Below are positions 1 to 7,608 of a stretch of DNA of 15,871 nt, piece after piece (position 1 is the first letter of the stretch; every line of letters begins with the position of its first letter). Below the pieces are notes generated by a model. That model had not been told where the DNA came from. It saw nothing but the letters and a program-made list of their open reading frames with translations, and made no database searches. The position numbers and the translations under genes were made by a program. The DNA lies in the NCBI GenBank assembly GCA_029858545.1, contig JAOUFA010000033.1:1-15871 (forward strand), in the 5' to 3' direction. This stretch comes from Betaproteobacteria bacterium. Its GTDB lineage: Bacteria; Pseudomonadota; Gammaproteobacteria; Burkholderiales; SG8-39.

Positions 1-1740
1 CACTACACGGTGGAAAAACGCTTCCTGCACAAGACCGGACGCCTCGTGTGGGTCAATCTGTCGTCCTCCGCGCTGCGCGACGCGCGCGGCGTGCCCGACC
101 GCTACATCGCGATCTACGAGGACATCTCGCAGCGCAAGCTCGCCGAGCAGCGGCTCGCCGAGGCGAACGCGGAGCTCGAACGCCGCGTCGCCGAGCGCAC
201 CGTCGAAGTGCGCGAGCAGGCGCGCCTCATCGAGCAGATCCACGACGCCGTGCTCACCACCGACCTCGAGGGACGCATCACCGGCTGGAACCGCGGCGCC
301 GAGCGCCTGTTCGGCACGAACGCGGCGGAAGCGGTGGGCCGCAACATCCGCGACTTCTACGCGCCCGAGGTGCGCGGTGTGGTCAACCGGCGCATCCGCG
401 AGGCGAGCGGTGCCACCGGGTGGTTCGAGACCGAGACGCGCATGCTGCGCCGCGACGGCACGCCCTTCGACATCCTGGTCTCGACCTCCCTGCTGCACGA
501 CCCGGGCGGCGCGATCAGCGGCTATGTCGGCTTCGGCATCGACATCACCGAGAGCAAGCGTGCCCAGGCCGTGCTCGTCGAGGCGAAGGAGATCGCAGAG
601 CGCGCCAACGCGGCGAAATCGGAATTCCTCGCGCGCATGAGCCACGAATTGCGCACGCCGCTCAACGCGATCCTCGGTTTCGCGCAGGTGCTCGAACTCG
701 ACGCCGGCGACGCACGGCAGCGCGAGCGGGTCGGCGAAGTGCTGCGCGCCGGAGAGCATCTGCTGAAACTGATCAACGACCTGCTCGACCTCTCGCGCAT
801 CGAGAGCGGACATCTCGCGCTCTCGCTCGAAGCGGTCGATCTGGCCGCCGCGATCGAGGCCGCGACGGCGCTGGTCAGGCCGCAACTGGCACCGGCGGGG
901 TTGTCGCTCGAGACGCGGCTGGTCGCCTGCGACGGCGCGATGGTACTCGCCGACGCCACGCGTCTGCGGCAGGTGCTGATCAATCTGCTCGGCAACGCGG
1001 TGAAATACAACCGCCCGCGTGGCACGATCCGCATCGAGTGCGCGCCCGCCGCGACGCACACGTTTCGCATCGCGGTGATCGACAGCGGACGCGGCATCGC
1101 GCCCGAGCACATGGGGCTGCTGTTCCAGCCGTTCGAGCGGCTCGGCGCCGAAGCAAGCGGCATCGAGGGATCGGGGATAGGGCTGGCGCTCTCGAAGCGG
1201 CTGGTCGAGGCGATGGGCGGGGAAATCGGCGCATCGAGCCGCCCCGGCGAGGGATCGACTTTCTGGCTGGAATTGTCGCGCAGCGACATCGCCGCGCAGC
1301 CGCCGGAGATGGCGCGGCGCGAAGCCGCGGTGGAGAGCGCGGACCGCGCGCTGAAGGTGCTCTACATCGAGGACAATCCGGCGAACCTGCGCCTGGTGAA
1401 GCAGGTGCTCGAGCGGCTGCCGCGCGTCACGCTGCACGTCGCGGCGAGCGGCGAGACCGGCATCGAGCTGGCGCACAGCCAGTCGCCGGACTTGATCCTG
1501 CTCGACATGAACCTGCCCGGTATCGACGGCTTCGAGGTCCTGCGTCGGCTGCGCACCGACGCAGGCCTCGCCGCGGTGCCGGTATTCGCCGTCTCGGCCG
1601 CCGCGATGCCGCATGACGTGCGGCGCGCGATGGCGGCCGGCGTCGAGCGCTACTTCACCAAACCGATCAATGTCGCCGAACTGCTCGACGCGGTGCGTGC
1701 GGAGATCGGACGGCGCGCGCCGCGCGCACCGCGGCCTTAG
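1..1740 (+). CDS. Hybrid sensor histidine kinase (PAS-PAS-HisKA-HATPase-REC), 5' truncated
   Basis: The reading frame is already open at base 1, so this is the C-terminal 579 residues of a longer protein; the GTG at base 10 is not a credible start. In order: the end of a PAS/PAC domain (residues 1-45, ending in EDISQRK), a coiled-coil linker (about 45-75), a second PAS domain with PAC tail (about 75-185), and a HisKA dimerisation domain with phospho-acceptor His215 in MSHELRTPLN. The HATPase domain has its N box around 325-338, DSGRGIAP around 361 and GSGIGLAL around 391. A C-terminal receiver domain starts near 452, with acidic pair ED in YIEDN, phospho-acceptor Asp502 in LILLDMNLPG and conserved Lys554 in FTKPIN. 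No transmembrane segment lies in the visible part. The kinase would phosphorylate its own receiver and probably a further partner; the signal is unknown. It faces the next gene, so no functional link to the minus-strand block is shown. Confidence 0.93.
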   Translation, partial: HYTVEKRFLHKTGRLVWVNLSSSALRDARGVPDRYIAIYEDISQRKLAEQRLAEANAELERRVAERTVEVREQARLIEQIHDAVLTTDLEGRITGWNRGAERLFGTNAAEAVGRNIRDFYAPEVRGVVNRRIREASGATGWFETETRMLRRDGTPFDILVSTSLLHDPGGAISGYVGFGIDITESKRAQAVLVEAKEIAERANAAKSEFLARMSHELRTPLNAILGFAQVLELDAGDARQRERVGEVLRAGEHLLKLINDLLDLSRIESGHLALSLEAVDLAAAIEAATALVRPQLAPAGLSLETRLVACDGAMVLADATRLRQVLINLLGNAVKYNRPRGTIRIECAPAATHTFRIAVIDSGRGIAPEHMGLLFQPFERLGAEASGIEGSGIGLALSKRLVEAMGGEIGASSRPGEGSTFWLELSRSDIAAQPPEMARREAAVESADRALKVLYIEDNPANLRLVKQVLERLPRVTLHVAASGETGIELAHSQSPDLILLDMNLPGIDGFEVLRRLRTDAGLAAVPVFAVSAAAMPHDVRRAMAAGVERYFTKPINVAELLDAVRAEIGRRAPRAPRP

Positions 1741-2204
1741 TGCTTCGTATGCATGCCGCCGTCATGCGCGGCGGGCGATGCCGTCAGCGCCCTCACCCGC
1801 GCCTTCACTTCGATCGTCTGGCGCTTCCCGTCCCGGCCTTCGACGATCAGCGTCAGCGGCACGAGCTCGCCCTCCTTCAGTTGCGACTTGAGGGCCATCA
1901 TCATCACGTGGTAGCCGCCGGGCTTGAGCTCGACCGGCACGCCCGCGGGAATCTCGATGCCGGGCACGGCGCGCATCTTCATGATGTCGTTCTCCATCGT
2001 CATTCGATGCAGCTCGACCACCCCCGCCACCGGCGAGCTGACCGACACCAGGCGCAGCTCGGCCGGCGAACTGATCTGCATGAAGGCGCCGGAGGAGTTC
2101 TGTTGCGGCACGGTGGCGCGCACCCAGGGGTCCTTTACCTGCACCTGGGCATGGGCGGGGAAGGCCGCGAGGCAAAGCGCGGTTGCGACAAGCAAGTGTT
2201 TCAT
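1737..2204 (-). CDS. Periplasmic copper chaperone PCu(A)C (DUF461 family)
   Basis: A 155-residue secreted protein. Residues 1-20 form a signal peptide (MKHLL, hydrophobic core, cleavage near AHA-Q). The copper site matches the family pattern H-x10-M-x21-H-x-M exactly: His66, Met77, His99, Met101. The C-terminal tail HDGGMHTKH adds further His and Met residues. The family binds Cu(I) in the periplasm and passes it to the CuA or CuB centre of cytochrome c oxidase or to other copper carriers. The ATG at 2204 is chosen because GGAG sits six bases upstream and the signal peptide starts there; the in-frame TTG at 2216 would overlap that site. A DUF2946 gene lies upstream, a common pairing for copper genes. 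The TAA stop overlaps the TAG stop of the facing kinase gene. Confidence 0.92.
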   Translation of the reverse strand: MKHLLVATALCLAAFPAHAQVQVKDPWVRATVPQQNSSGAFMQISSPAELRLVSVSSPVAGVVELHRMTMENDIMKMRAVPGIEIPAGVPVELKPGGYHVMMMALKSQLKEGELVPLTLIVEGRDGKRQTIEVKARVRALTASPAAHDGGMHTKH

Positions 2205-2223
2205 GCATTTCTCCAATTAGTAG

Positions 2224-2256
2224 GATGATTCAGGAAGCCTGACGAAGGCTTTCATC
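2224..2256. repeat. Two-part inverted repeat (hairpin) ahead of the copper chaperone gene
   Basis: Inner arms AAGCCT (2235-2240) and AGGCTT (2246-2251) enclose a 5-base loop. Outer arms GATGA (2224-2228) and TCATC (2252-2256) flank them, with a one-sided bulge at 2229-2234. No T-run follows on either strand, so it is not a clear terminator. It would form in the leader of the chaperone mRNA, about 20 bases upstream of the start codon. A regulatory or mRNA-stability role is speculative. Confidence 0.45.
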
Positions 2257-2275
2257 GGCGTACGCGGGTCGTCGG

Positions 2276-2321
2276 CGCGCGACGCGGCGCGAATGCGCGC
2301 GCGGTCCTGCCGCGTCGCGCG
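2276..2321. repeat. Perfect 13-bp GC-rich inverted repeat between the two copper genes
   Basis: CGCGCGACGCGGC (2276-2288) and GCCGCGTCGCGCG (2309-2321) are perfect reverse complements separated by 20 bases. The repeat lies just past the stop codon of the DUF2946 gene, in the spacer before the copper chaperone gene. It could form a stable hairpin in the transcript and act as a partial terminator or as a block to 3' decay between the genes. There is no T-tract, so a standard intrinsic terminator is not supported. Confidence 0.55.
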
Positions 2322-2332
2322 TACGAGACGTT

Positions 2333-2707
2333 TCAGTCCCGGCGCGGAGGCGCCCGGGGCCGGGCGAGACGATACCGCGGCGCTTCGCCGAGCAATTCGG
2401 GCGCGCCCGCCGGACCGGCGGATCGCCGCGCGCGCGCGGCGACGGCGACACTGCGCGGCGCCCCCGCCAACGCAAGATCGTGCACGCAACCGACGAGGCA
2501 GAGCTTGCAATGCCCGCCGCCCTGTTCGTCGCGCGGCGCCTCGCCTTTGCCAGGATCGACGTCGTGCGTGGCGCCGTCGACCGAACAGACCGGGACCGGC
2601 AGCATCGGATCCTGCGTCCGCGCCTGCGCGAGCAGCGGTGCGAGCGCCTGCAGCGCCAGCGCAACGGCGGCGATCCAGGCGGCAACACGGCGACGGCGGA
2701 CGAACAT
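2333..2707 (-). CDS. DUF2946 family protein
   Basis: A 124-residue protein starting with a basic, hydrophobic N-terminus (RRRR, then WIAAVALALQALAPLLAQA) that looks like a signal sequence or membrane anchor, with possible cleavage after residue 29. It then has Cys41 in VCSVDG and the cysteine cluster HCKLCLVGC (His66, Cys67, Cys70, Cys74). DUF2946 proteins are short, exported and carry an H-C-x-x-C motif of this kind. They often lie beside copper-handling or TonB-receptor genes, and their biochemical role is not established. Here the gene is upstream of the PCu(A)C chaperone gene on the same strand, 128 bases away. The C-terminal 40 residues are very rich in Arg, Ala and Pro, reflecting high GC rather than a recognisable domain. 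The start is the ATG at 2707; no strong ribosome site precedes it. Confidence 0.72.
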   Translation of the reverse strand: MFVRRRRVAAWIAAVALALQALAPLLAQARTQDPMLPVPVCSVDGATHDVDPGKGEAPRDEQGGGHCKLCLVGCVHDLALAGAPRSVAVAARARRSAGPAGAPELLGEAPRYRLARPRAPPRRD

Positions 2708-2793
2708 CGAATGAATACTAGCAGAACCGGATTTTCACCGCGCCACGCGCAGCGGCCCGCGCGCCGCTCGGCGTAGCGATATCCGTTCCCCGC

Positions 2794-3066
2794 TCAGCCC
2801 GCGAGCGCGAGCAGCGAGTAACGCAGGCACTGTTCGATGCCGCGCACGCTCAATTGCGCGCCCGGCCGGGGGCTCAGCGTGAGGATGACCTCGCCATCCT
2901 CGGCGCGTCCCTCCATCGTCCCGATATTCATGCATTCTCCCGACGGGCAGGCCCACGCCCCCTGCCGGCAGCCGCGGATGCGCTCGAGCAGGGCCTGCTC
3001 GCGGCCGGCCACGCCGTCGATACGAACGCTCAGTCCGGCGGCGACATTCTCGATCCGAATCTCCAT
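2794..3066 (-). CDS. Small Cys-containing protein of unknown function, last gene of the block
   Basis: A 90-residue protein that I do not recognise. It begins MEIRIENVAAGLSVRIDGV, a beta-rich start. It carries four cysteines (Cys33, Cys40, Cys45, Cys80), the first three in CRQGAWACPSGEC (C-x6-C-x4-C). There is no signal peptide or membrane segment. The ATG at 3066 is preceded by GAGGAGA at good spacing, better than the in-frame TTG at 3081 that lies inside that ribosome site. It starts 22 bases after the ligase stop, so it is very likely co-transcribed with it. The cysteines could bind a metal or a small iron-sulfur cluster, or be redox-active; none of this can be decided from the sequence. 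It might be an accessory factor or small subunit for the pathway. Confidence 0.7.
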   Translation of the reverse strand: MEIRIENVAAGLSVRIDGVAGREQALLERIRGCRQGAWACPSGECMNIGTMEGRAEDGEVILTLSPRPGAQLSVRGIEQCLRYSLLALAG

Positions 3067-3070
3067 CTTG

Positions 3071-3077
3071 TCTCCTC
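3071..3077 (-). promoter_or_regulatory. Ribosome binding site of the small Cys protein
   Basis: GAGGAGA on the minus strand, four bases before the ATG at 3066. It decides the start over the upstream in-frame TTG at 3081. Confidence 0.7.
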
Positions 3078-3088
3078 GCAAAAAGGAC

Positions 3089-4747
3089 TCAGCCGCGGCG
3101 GTCGATGCCCAGCTGCGCCGCGATCCGTTCGCGCAACGCCTTCTTCGAAACCTTGCCCATCGCGGTAACGGGCAGCGCGTCGACGACCTCCAGCCGCTCC
3201 GGCAATTTGAACTTGGCGATCTTCTTGTCCATCAGAAACTCGTTCAGTTGCGCGAGGGTCAGCGAGGCGCCGTTCCGCGGGACCACGAATGCACAACTGC
3301 GCTCACCCATCACCGGATCGGGCATCGCGACGACCGCGACCATGCGCACGTGGTGGTGGGAAAGAATCAGGTTCTCGATCTCCTCCGCGCTGATCTTCTC
3401 GCCGCCGCGATTGATCATGTCCTTCTTGCGCCCTTCGACGATCAGGTTGCCGCTGGGATGCAGGCGGACCAGGTCGCCGGTGCGATAAAAACCCTCCGCG
3501 GTGAACGCGCTGCGATTGTGTTCGGCGGCACGGTAGTAGCCGCGTATCGTGTAGGGCCCGCGCGTGATCAGCTCTCCGACCTCGCCGGCGGCAACGTCGA
3601 TGCCCTGCTCGTCGACGATCCGGATCTCGTCGGCCGGCGAGACGGGCCGGCCCTGCGTCTCGCGCTGAACGTCGAGCGGATCGCCGGGGCGCGATAAATT
3701 GGTCAGTCCCTCGGCCATCCCGAAGGCGTGAATCGGCAGCGCACCGCCGAAGGTCGCGCGCACGCGATCGAACAACTCCGGCAGCATGCGCTGACCGCCG
3801 ACACAGATCTGGCGCAGGGACGAAAGATCGTAGCGGGTACGCTGCGCCGAATTGAAAAGCGCGATGATCAGCGCCGGCGTGGCAGGCAGCACCGTCGCCC
3901 GGTGGCGCTCGATCGCGCCGAACACTTCGTCGGCGTCGGTGGAAGGACACATGATCACGCTGGCGCCGACCGTCAGTGCCGCGACGATTCCCGGGGCGCC
4001 CAGCGCGAAATTGTGCGCGGCGGGCAGCGCCGCGAGAAACACGGTATCGCTCGTCCAGCCGAGCGCCTCGACGCACATCCTGGCGTTGTAGAGGTAGTCC
4101 GCATGGGTACGCGGGATCAGCTTGGGCACCCCGGTGGTGCCGCCCGACAAAAGCATGAACGCCACATCGAACGGGTCGCCGCCGGCGCCGCTTGGCGCGG
4201 GCGCCCGATCGGCGGCCCGGGAAGCGGGCGCCATCAGCGGCGCGAGATAGGTCACGCCGGGTTCCGCCCCGTCGCCGGTCGCGACGAGGAGCTTCAAGCT
4301 CGGCGCGCCGGCCTGCACCTCCCTCGCCATCGCGAGGAAGTCATAACCGCGGAACCCCGGCGCGAAGAAATGCGCCGTGGCGTGCGTCACCTGCGCGAAA
4401 TGCGCCAGTTCGGAGTGCCGATGCGCGGGCAGGCACATCACGGGAACCGCGCCGATCTTATGCAGCGCGAAAAAGACGATGGCGAATTCGCGGATGTTCG
4501 GCAACTGCAACAGCACGATGTCGCGCGGCCGCAATCCGCGTTCGATCAATCCGAGCGCGACCCGTCCGGCGAGACGGTCGAACTCCTCGTAGTCGAGCCG
4601 GCCGTCCCGGTCCGCGAGGAACACCCGGCGCGGAAATTGCCGCGCGCGATCCTCGAGCACCTTCGCGAGACTCCTCGCCTCCCAGCAGCCGCTGCGCAGG
4701 TAGTCGCGAACGAAGTCCTGCGGCCACGGCGTGCACCCCTCGAGCAT
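3089..4747 (-). CDS. Aryl-acid AMP ligase / CoA ligase, EntE/DhbE-like
   Basis: A 552-residue ANL-superfamily adenylating enzyme. The whole length resembles 2,3-dihydroxybenzoate/salicylate-AMP ligases (EntE, DhbE): TPWPQDF near the N-terminus, P-loop SGGTTGVPK (201-209), aryl-pocket stretch AAHNFALGAPG (243-253), GMAEG (343-347), YRTGDLVR (421-428), hinge region EGRKKDMINRGGEK (438-451) and catalytic Lys532 in GKVSKKALRE. It would use ATP to form an aryl-AMP and then most likely an aryl-CoA. No carrier protein or NRPS gene is near, and redox enzymes of CoA-thioester type lie upstream, so a CoA ligase role in aromatic degradation is the better inference. Asn246 matches the DhbE aryl-pocket Asn, but the position equivalent to DhbE Ser240 is Ala251, suggesting a substrate other than 2,3-dihydroxybenzoate. 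The start has a near-perfect ribosome site. The gap to the upstream molybdenum subunit gene is 40 bases. Confidence 0.88.
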   Translation of the reverse strand: MLEGCTPWPQDFVRDYLRSGCWEARSLAKVLEDRARQFPRRVFLADRDGRLDYEEFDRLAGRVALGLIERGLRPRDIVLLQLPNIREFAIVFFALHKIGAVPVMCLPAHRHSELAHFAQVTHATAHFFAPGFRGYDFLAMAREVQAGAPSLKLLVATGDGAEPGVTYLAPLMAPASRAADRAPAPSGAGGDPFDVAFMLLSGGTTGVPKLIPRTHADYLYNARMCVEALGWTSDTVFLAALPAAHNFALGAPGIVAALTVGASVIMCPSTDADEVFGAIERHRATVLPATPALIIALFNSAQRTRYDLSSLRQICVGGQRMLPELFDRVRATFGGALPIHAFGMAEGLTNLSRPGDPLDVQRETQGRPVSPADEIRIVDEQGIDVAAGEVGELITRGPYTIRGYYRAAEHNRSAFTAEGFYRTGDLVRLHPSGNLIVEGRKKDMINRGGEKISAEEIENLILSHHHVRMVAVVAMPDPVMGERSCAFVVPRNGASLTLAQLNEFLMDKKIAKFKLPERLEVVDALPVTAMGKVSKKALRERIAAQLGIDRRG

Positions 4748-4750
4748 GGT

Positions 4751-4759
4751 CTCCTCCTT
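4751..4759 (-). promoter_or_regulatory. Strong ribosome binding site of the aryl-acid ligase
   Basis: AAGGAGGAG on the minus strand just upstream of the ATG at 4747. It rejects the longer in-frame starts at 4765 and 4822, which lie before or overlap the upstream gene's stop. This is the strongest Shine-Dalgarno sequence I noticed in the window. Confidence 0.75.
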
Positions 4760-4787
4760 GGGCATTCGCGCAGAGCGCGGCGGCCTC

Positions 4788-7115
4788 CTAGGGTCCGGGA
4801 TTTCCGTTCCACTCCGGCACACGCTTGAGGCCGGACAGAATGCGTTCCGGAGTCATCGGCAGGCGGTTCAGCCGCACTCCGGTCGCGTCGTAGATCGCGT
4901 TGGCAAGCGCCGCGAGCACTCCGGTGCCCGCGCCCTGGCCGGCTTCCTTGGCACCGAACGGACCCTCGGGCTCCCAGGTGATGACGTTGCTGTGCTGGAA
5001 GTCGGCGAGCCTGGGCAAGTCGGTGGCAAGCGGCATCTTGTAGTCGCGCAGCGACGGATTCATCACCTTGCCGTCGACGCGGATCAGATTCTCGTACAGC
5101 GCATGTCCGATCGACATCACGGTCGCGCCGAGCACCTGCCCCTTCACCGCGAGCGGATTGAGCGGCGTGCCGCTGTCGTCCGCGCCCCAGAAGCCGACCA
5201 CGGTGACGCGCCCGGTTTCGGGATCGACCTCGACCTCCACCGCGCAGGCCGACGGATTGTAGGCGGGGGAAAGATTGCCGTGGCCGGTACGGAAATCGAT
5301 CTTCTCGTCGCCTGCCGCATAAGCGCCCCGGCCGCTCACGATGCGTCCCAACTGGAATGCGCCCCAGCGCACCGCGTCCTTCAGCTTGATGCGCTGACGC
5401 TCGTCCCCGGGGTTGAAAATTTCCCGCCCGCGAAACACCAGGTCCCCGGGGTCCGCCCCCATCTTCTGCGCGGCGATCTCGGCGAGCTGCGCTCGCGCGT
5501 CCTCCGCAGCCCGCTTGACCGCGTTGCCGGTGAAGAAGGTCACCCGCGAGCCGAAGGTGCCCGGATCGACGGGAGTGATCTCGGTATCGACGCGCGTGAA
5601 GCGCACGTCGTCCACCTCGATGCCGAGCACCTCGGCGGCGATCATCGACAACACGGTGTCGGCACCCTGGCCGACGTCGGTCGAGCCGGTGGTGAGCTGG
5701 ACGGTTCCGTCTTCCTGCACACGGATCTCCGCCGCCGAGGCCGAATGGCCCATCAGCCGCGCGCCCGAGAGATGCGAGCCGCAACCGAAGCCGATGCCGC
5801 GGTACTTCGGCAGCTTGCCGCGCTTTTCGCGCCAGCCCGAGATCTGCGCGACGCGCTCGATGCACTCGTCGAAGGCGAAGGTGCCGATGCGAAAGCCGTT
5901 CGCCGTCACCTCGCCCGGTTGCAGCGCGTTGCGATGCCGGATCTCGAGCGGATCGATGCCCAGGTCCGCGGCGACCAGTTCGAGCTGCGAATCGCGCGCG
6001 AAACAGAACTGCGGGATCGTGTGGCCGCGCAACGCGCCGCAAAAGCCGTTGTTGGTGTAGACGCGATGCGCCTCGTAGCGGATGTTCGGCACGCGGTAAG
6101 GCAGGTTGAGCATCGCCCCGGCGAGATACATGCTGAATCCGCCGATGCTCGAATAGGCGCCGCCGTTGGCAATCAGCTTGCAGTGCTGCGCGAGCAGCCG
6201 ACCGTCCCGGCCGGTACCGGTGCGCAGCCAGATCTTCATCGGATGGCGCATATGGCCGATCGTCAGCACCTCGTCCATCGTATGCACGAACTTCACCGGC
6301 CGGCCGGTTTTCTTCGACAGCAGCACCGCGCAGAAGTCCATCGGCATCGCTTCCTGCTTGCCTCCGGAGAAGCCTCCGCCGACAAAGGTCTGGATCACGC
6401 GCACGTCGCCCGGCTGGATGCCCAGGCCCATCGCGAGCTGCCGCCAGGTGACGTAGGGGCTCATCTTGCACGACCAGAGCGTGACCTTGCCGGCGTGGTC
6501 CCACAGGCCGACGCAGGCATGCGGCTCGAGCATGCCCTGCTTCACCGCCTGGGTCTCGAAGACGTCCTCGCGCAGATATTCGGCCCTGGCGAAGGCCGCC
6601 TCGACGTCGCCGAAGTGAAACGCGCTGTGCGCGGAAATGTTGCCCGGCGCGTGCGGGTGGAGTTGCGGCGCGCCCGGCCGCATGGCTTGTTCCGGGTCGA
6701 ACACCGCAGGCAGCGGTTCGTAGTCGACGCGCAGGAGATCGAGCGCCTCCTCGGCGGTGTCCTCGTCGACCGCCGCCACCGCCGCCACCTCTTCACCGAT
6801 GTAGCGCACGGTATCGATCGCGAGCGGCAGGTAATCGCGCGTCTGCGGCAGGTTGCCGAACTTGATGTTCGGAAAATCGCCCCCCACGACGACCGCGCGC
6901 ACGCCGGGCAGCGCGGCGGCGCGGCTCGTATCGATGCGGAGGATCTTCGCGTGCGCGTGCGGGCTGCGCAGCAGCTTGCCGTGCAGCATCCCCGGCATCG
7001 CGATGTCGTCGGCGTACTCGGCGCGGCCGGAGGCCTTGAGCCGGGCGTCCTTCTTCGGCGTCGGCCGGCCGATGATCTGAAGATCGCGCAGCGCTTCCCG
7101 CGGGTCGCGGTCCAT
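4788..7115 (-). CDS. Xanthine-oxidase-family molybdopterin subunit, HcrA-like
   Basis: 775 residues, close to the roughly 770 of the large subunit of 4-hydroxybenzoyl-CoA reductase (HcrA). The N-terminal a/b-hammerhead domain (IGRPTPKKDARLKASGRAEY, 15-34) is followed by the molybdopterin-binding domain. That domain has GGGFSGGK (246-253), ALRGHTIPQ (361-369, with the Arg typical of the active-site loop), DVGQGADT (480-487) and GAKEAGQG (721-728), where Glu724 is the expected catalytic glutamate. The cofactor should be Mo-molybdopterin cytosine dinucleotide, in the cytoplasm. The GPFGAKEAGQG end resembles HcrA more than purine hydroxylases. It is the third gene of a FAD / 2Fe-2S / Mo set and starts one base after the preceding stop, with GGGAG upstream of the ATG. 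The substrate is not determined: an aryl-CoA reductase (dehydroxylase) or a hydroxylase acting on an aromatic or acyl compound are both possible. Confidence 0.88.
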   Translation of the reverse strand: MDRDPREALRDLQIIGRPTPKKDARLKASGRAEYADDIAMPGMLHGKLLRSPHAHAKILRIDTSRAAALPGVRAVVVGGDFPNIKFGNLPQTRDYLPLAIDTVRYIGEEVAAVAAVDEDTAEEALDLLRVDYEPLPAVFDPEQAMRPGAPQLHPHAPGNISAHSAFHFGDVEAAFARAEYLREDVFETQAVKQGMLEPHACVGLWDHAGKVTLWSCKMSPYVTWRQLAMGLGIQPGDVRVIQTFVGGGFSGGKQEAMPMDFCAVLLSKKTGRPVKFVHTMDEVLTIGHMRHPMKIWLRTGTGRDGRLLAQHCKLIANGGAYSSIGGFSMYLAGAMLNLPYRVPNIRYEAHRVYTNNGFCGALRGHTIPQFCFARDSQLELVAADLGIDPLEIRHRNALQPGEVTANGFRIGTFAFDECIERVAQISGWREKRGKLPKYRGIGFGCGSHLSGARLMGHSASAAEIRVQEDGTVQLTTGSTDVGQGADTVLSMIAAEVLGIEVDDVRFTRVDTEITPVDPGTFGSRVTFFTGNAVKRAAEDARAQLAEIAAQKMGADPGDLVFRGREIFNPGDERQRIKLKDAVRWGAFQLGRIVSGRGAYAAGDEKIDFRTGHGNLSPAYNPSACAVEVEVDPETGRVTVVGFWGADDSGTPLNPLAVKGQVLGATVMSIGHALYENLIRVDGKVMNPSLRDYKMPLATDLPRLADFQHSNVITWEPEGPFGAKEAGQGAGTGVLAALANAIYDATGVRLNRLPMTPERILSGLKRVPEWNGNPGP

Positions 7116-7116
7116 G

Positions 7117-7608
7117 TCAGTCTCCCGCCCGACGTGCGAGCGCCCCGGCGGCGTCGCGAATCGCTTCGACGATCTGCACGTAGCCCGTGCATCGGCAAAG
7201 GTGGCCGACCAGCGCATCGCGGATTTCGTCCTCGCTCGGCGCATCGTTGTGGCTCAGCAGGTCCTTGGTGATCATCACCATTCCGGGCGTGCAGAACCCG
7301 CATTGCACGGCGCCGTTGTTCGCGAACGACGCCTGGATCTGCTCGAGCACCGGGTCGCCTCCGGCCGGACCCTCGATGGTGAGGATTTCCCGGCCCTGGG
7401 CTTCGACCGCCAGGTAGAGGCAGGCGTTCACCGCGTCGCCGTCGAGCAGCACGGTGCAGGCGCCGCACTGTCCCTCGCCGCAGGATCGTTTGGTGCCGGT
7501 CATCGCAAGCGTCTCGCGCAGTACCTCGAGCAGCGTGCGCCAGGGTCGAATCGCAACATCGTAGCGAACCCCGTTCACGCTCAGCGAGACCGCGACGAAT
7601 TCACTCAT
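7117..7608 (-). CDS. Xanthine-oxidase-family [2Fe-2S] subunit, HcrC-like
   Basis: 163 residues with the two [2Fe-2S] domains of this family. The plant-ferredoxin-like domain has Cys43, Cys48, Cys51 (CGEGQCGAC) and Cys63. The helical domain has Cys103 and Cys106 (CGFC) with Cys138 and Cys140 (CRC). It carries electrons between the molybdenum site and FAD in the other two subunits. The start ATG overlaps the stop of the FAD-subunit gene in an ATGA junction, and the stop is one base before the molybdenum-subunit start. Such tight packing suggests translational coupling and a fixed stoichiometry. The length is normal for HcrC/CoxS/XdhC-type small subunits. No targeting signal is seen. Confidence 0.92.
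   Translation of the reverse strand: MSEFVAVSLSVNGVRYDVAIRPWRTLLEVLRETLAMTGTKRSCGEGQCGACTVLLDGDAVNACLYLAVEAQGREILTIEGPAGGDPVLEQIQASFANNGAVQCGFCTPGMVMITKDLLSHNDAPSEDEIRDALVGHLCRCTGYVQIVEAIRDAAGALARRAGD

Noticed and set aside
48..1616. Second plus-strand frame of 522 codons inside the kinase gene
   Set aside because: Arg/Ala-rich shadow; the kinase frame has every HisKA, HATPase and receiver motif.
2715..2720. TAGTAT as a -10 promoter element for the DUF2946 gene
   Set aside because: No -35 match at suitable spacing, and the implied start would make the mRNA leaderless; not enough support.
2751..2768. Possible terminator after the small Cys protein gene (AGCGGC / GCCGCT stem)
   Set aside because: A perfect 6-bp stem with a 6-base loop, but no T-tract on either strand; such stems are frequent by chance at this GC content.
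3089..4747. Ligase gene as part of siderophore biosynthesis
   Set aside because: No isochorismate synthase, NRPS, carrier protein, transporter or Fur-box-like sequence was seen nearby, and the neighbours are catabolic redox enzymes.
4546..6504. Minus-strand frame of 652 codons overlapping the molybdenum and ligase genes
   Set aside because: It is out of frame with both genes and crosses their boundary; the Arg/Gly-rich translation shows no motif of its own except where frames coincide by chance.
4731..7271. Plus-strand frame of 846 codons opposite the molybdenum subunit gene
   Set aside because: Antisense shadow of a gene with all family motifs on the minus strand; its translation is His/Arg/Asp-rich with no domain, as expected in high-GC DNA.
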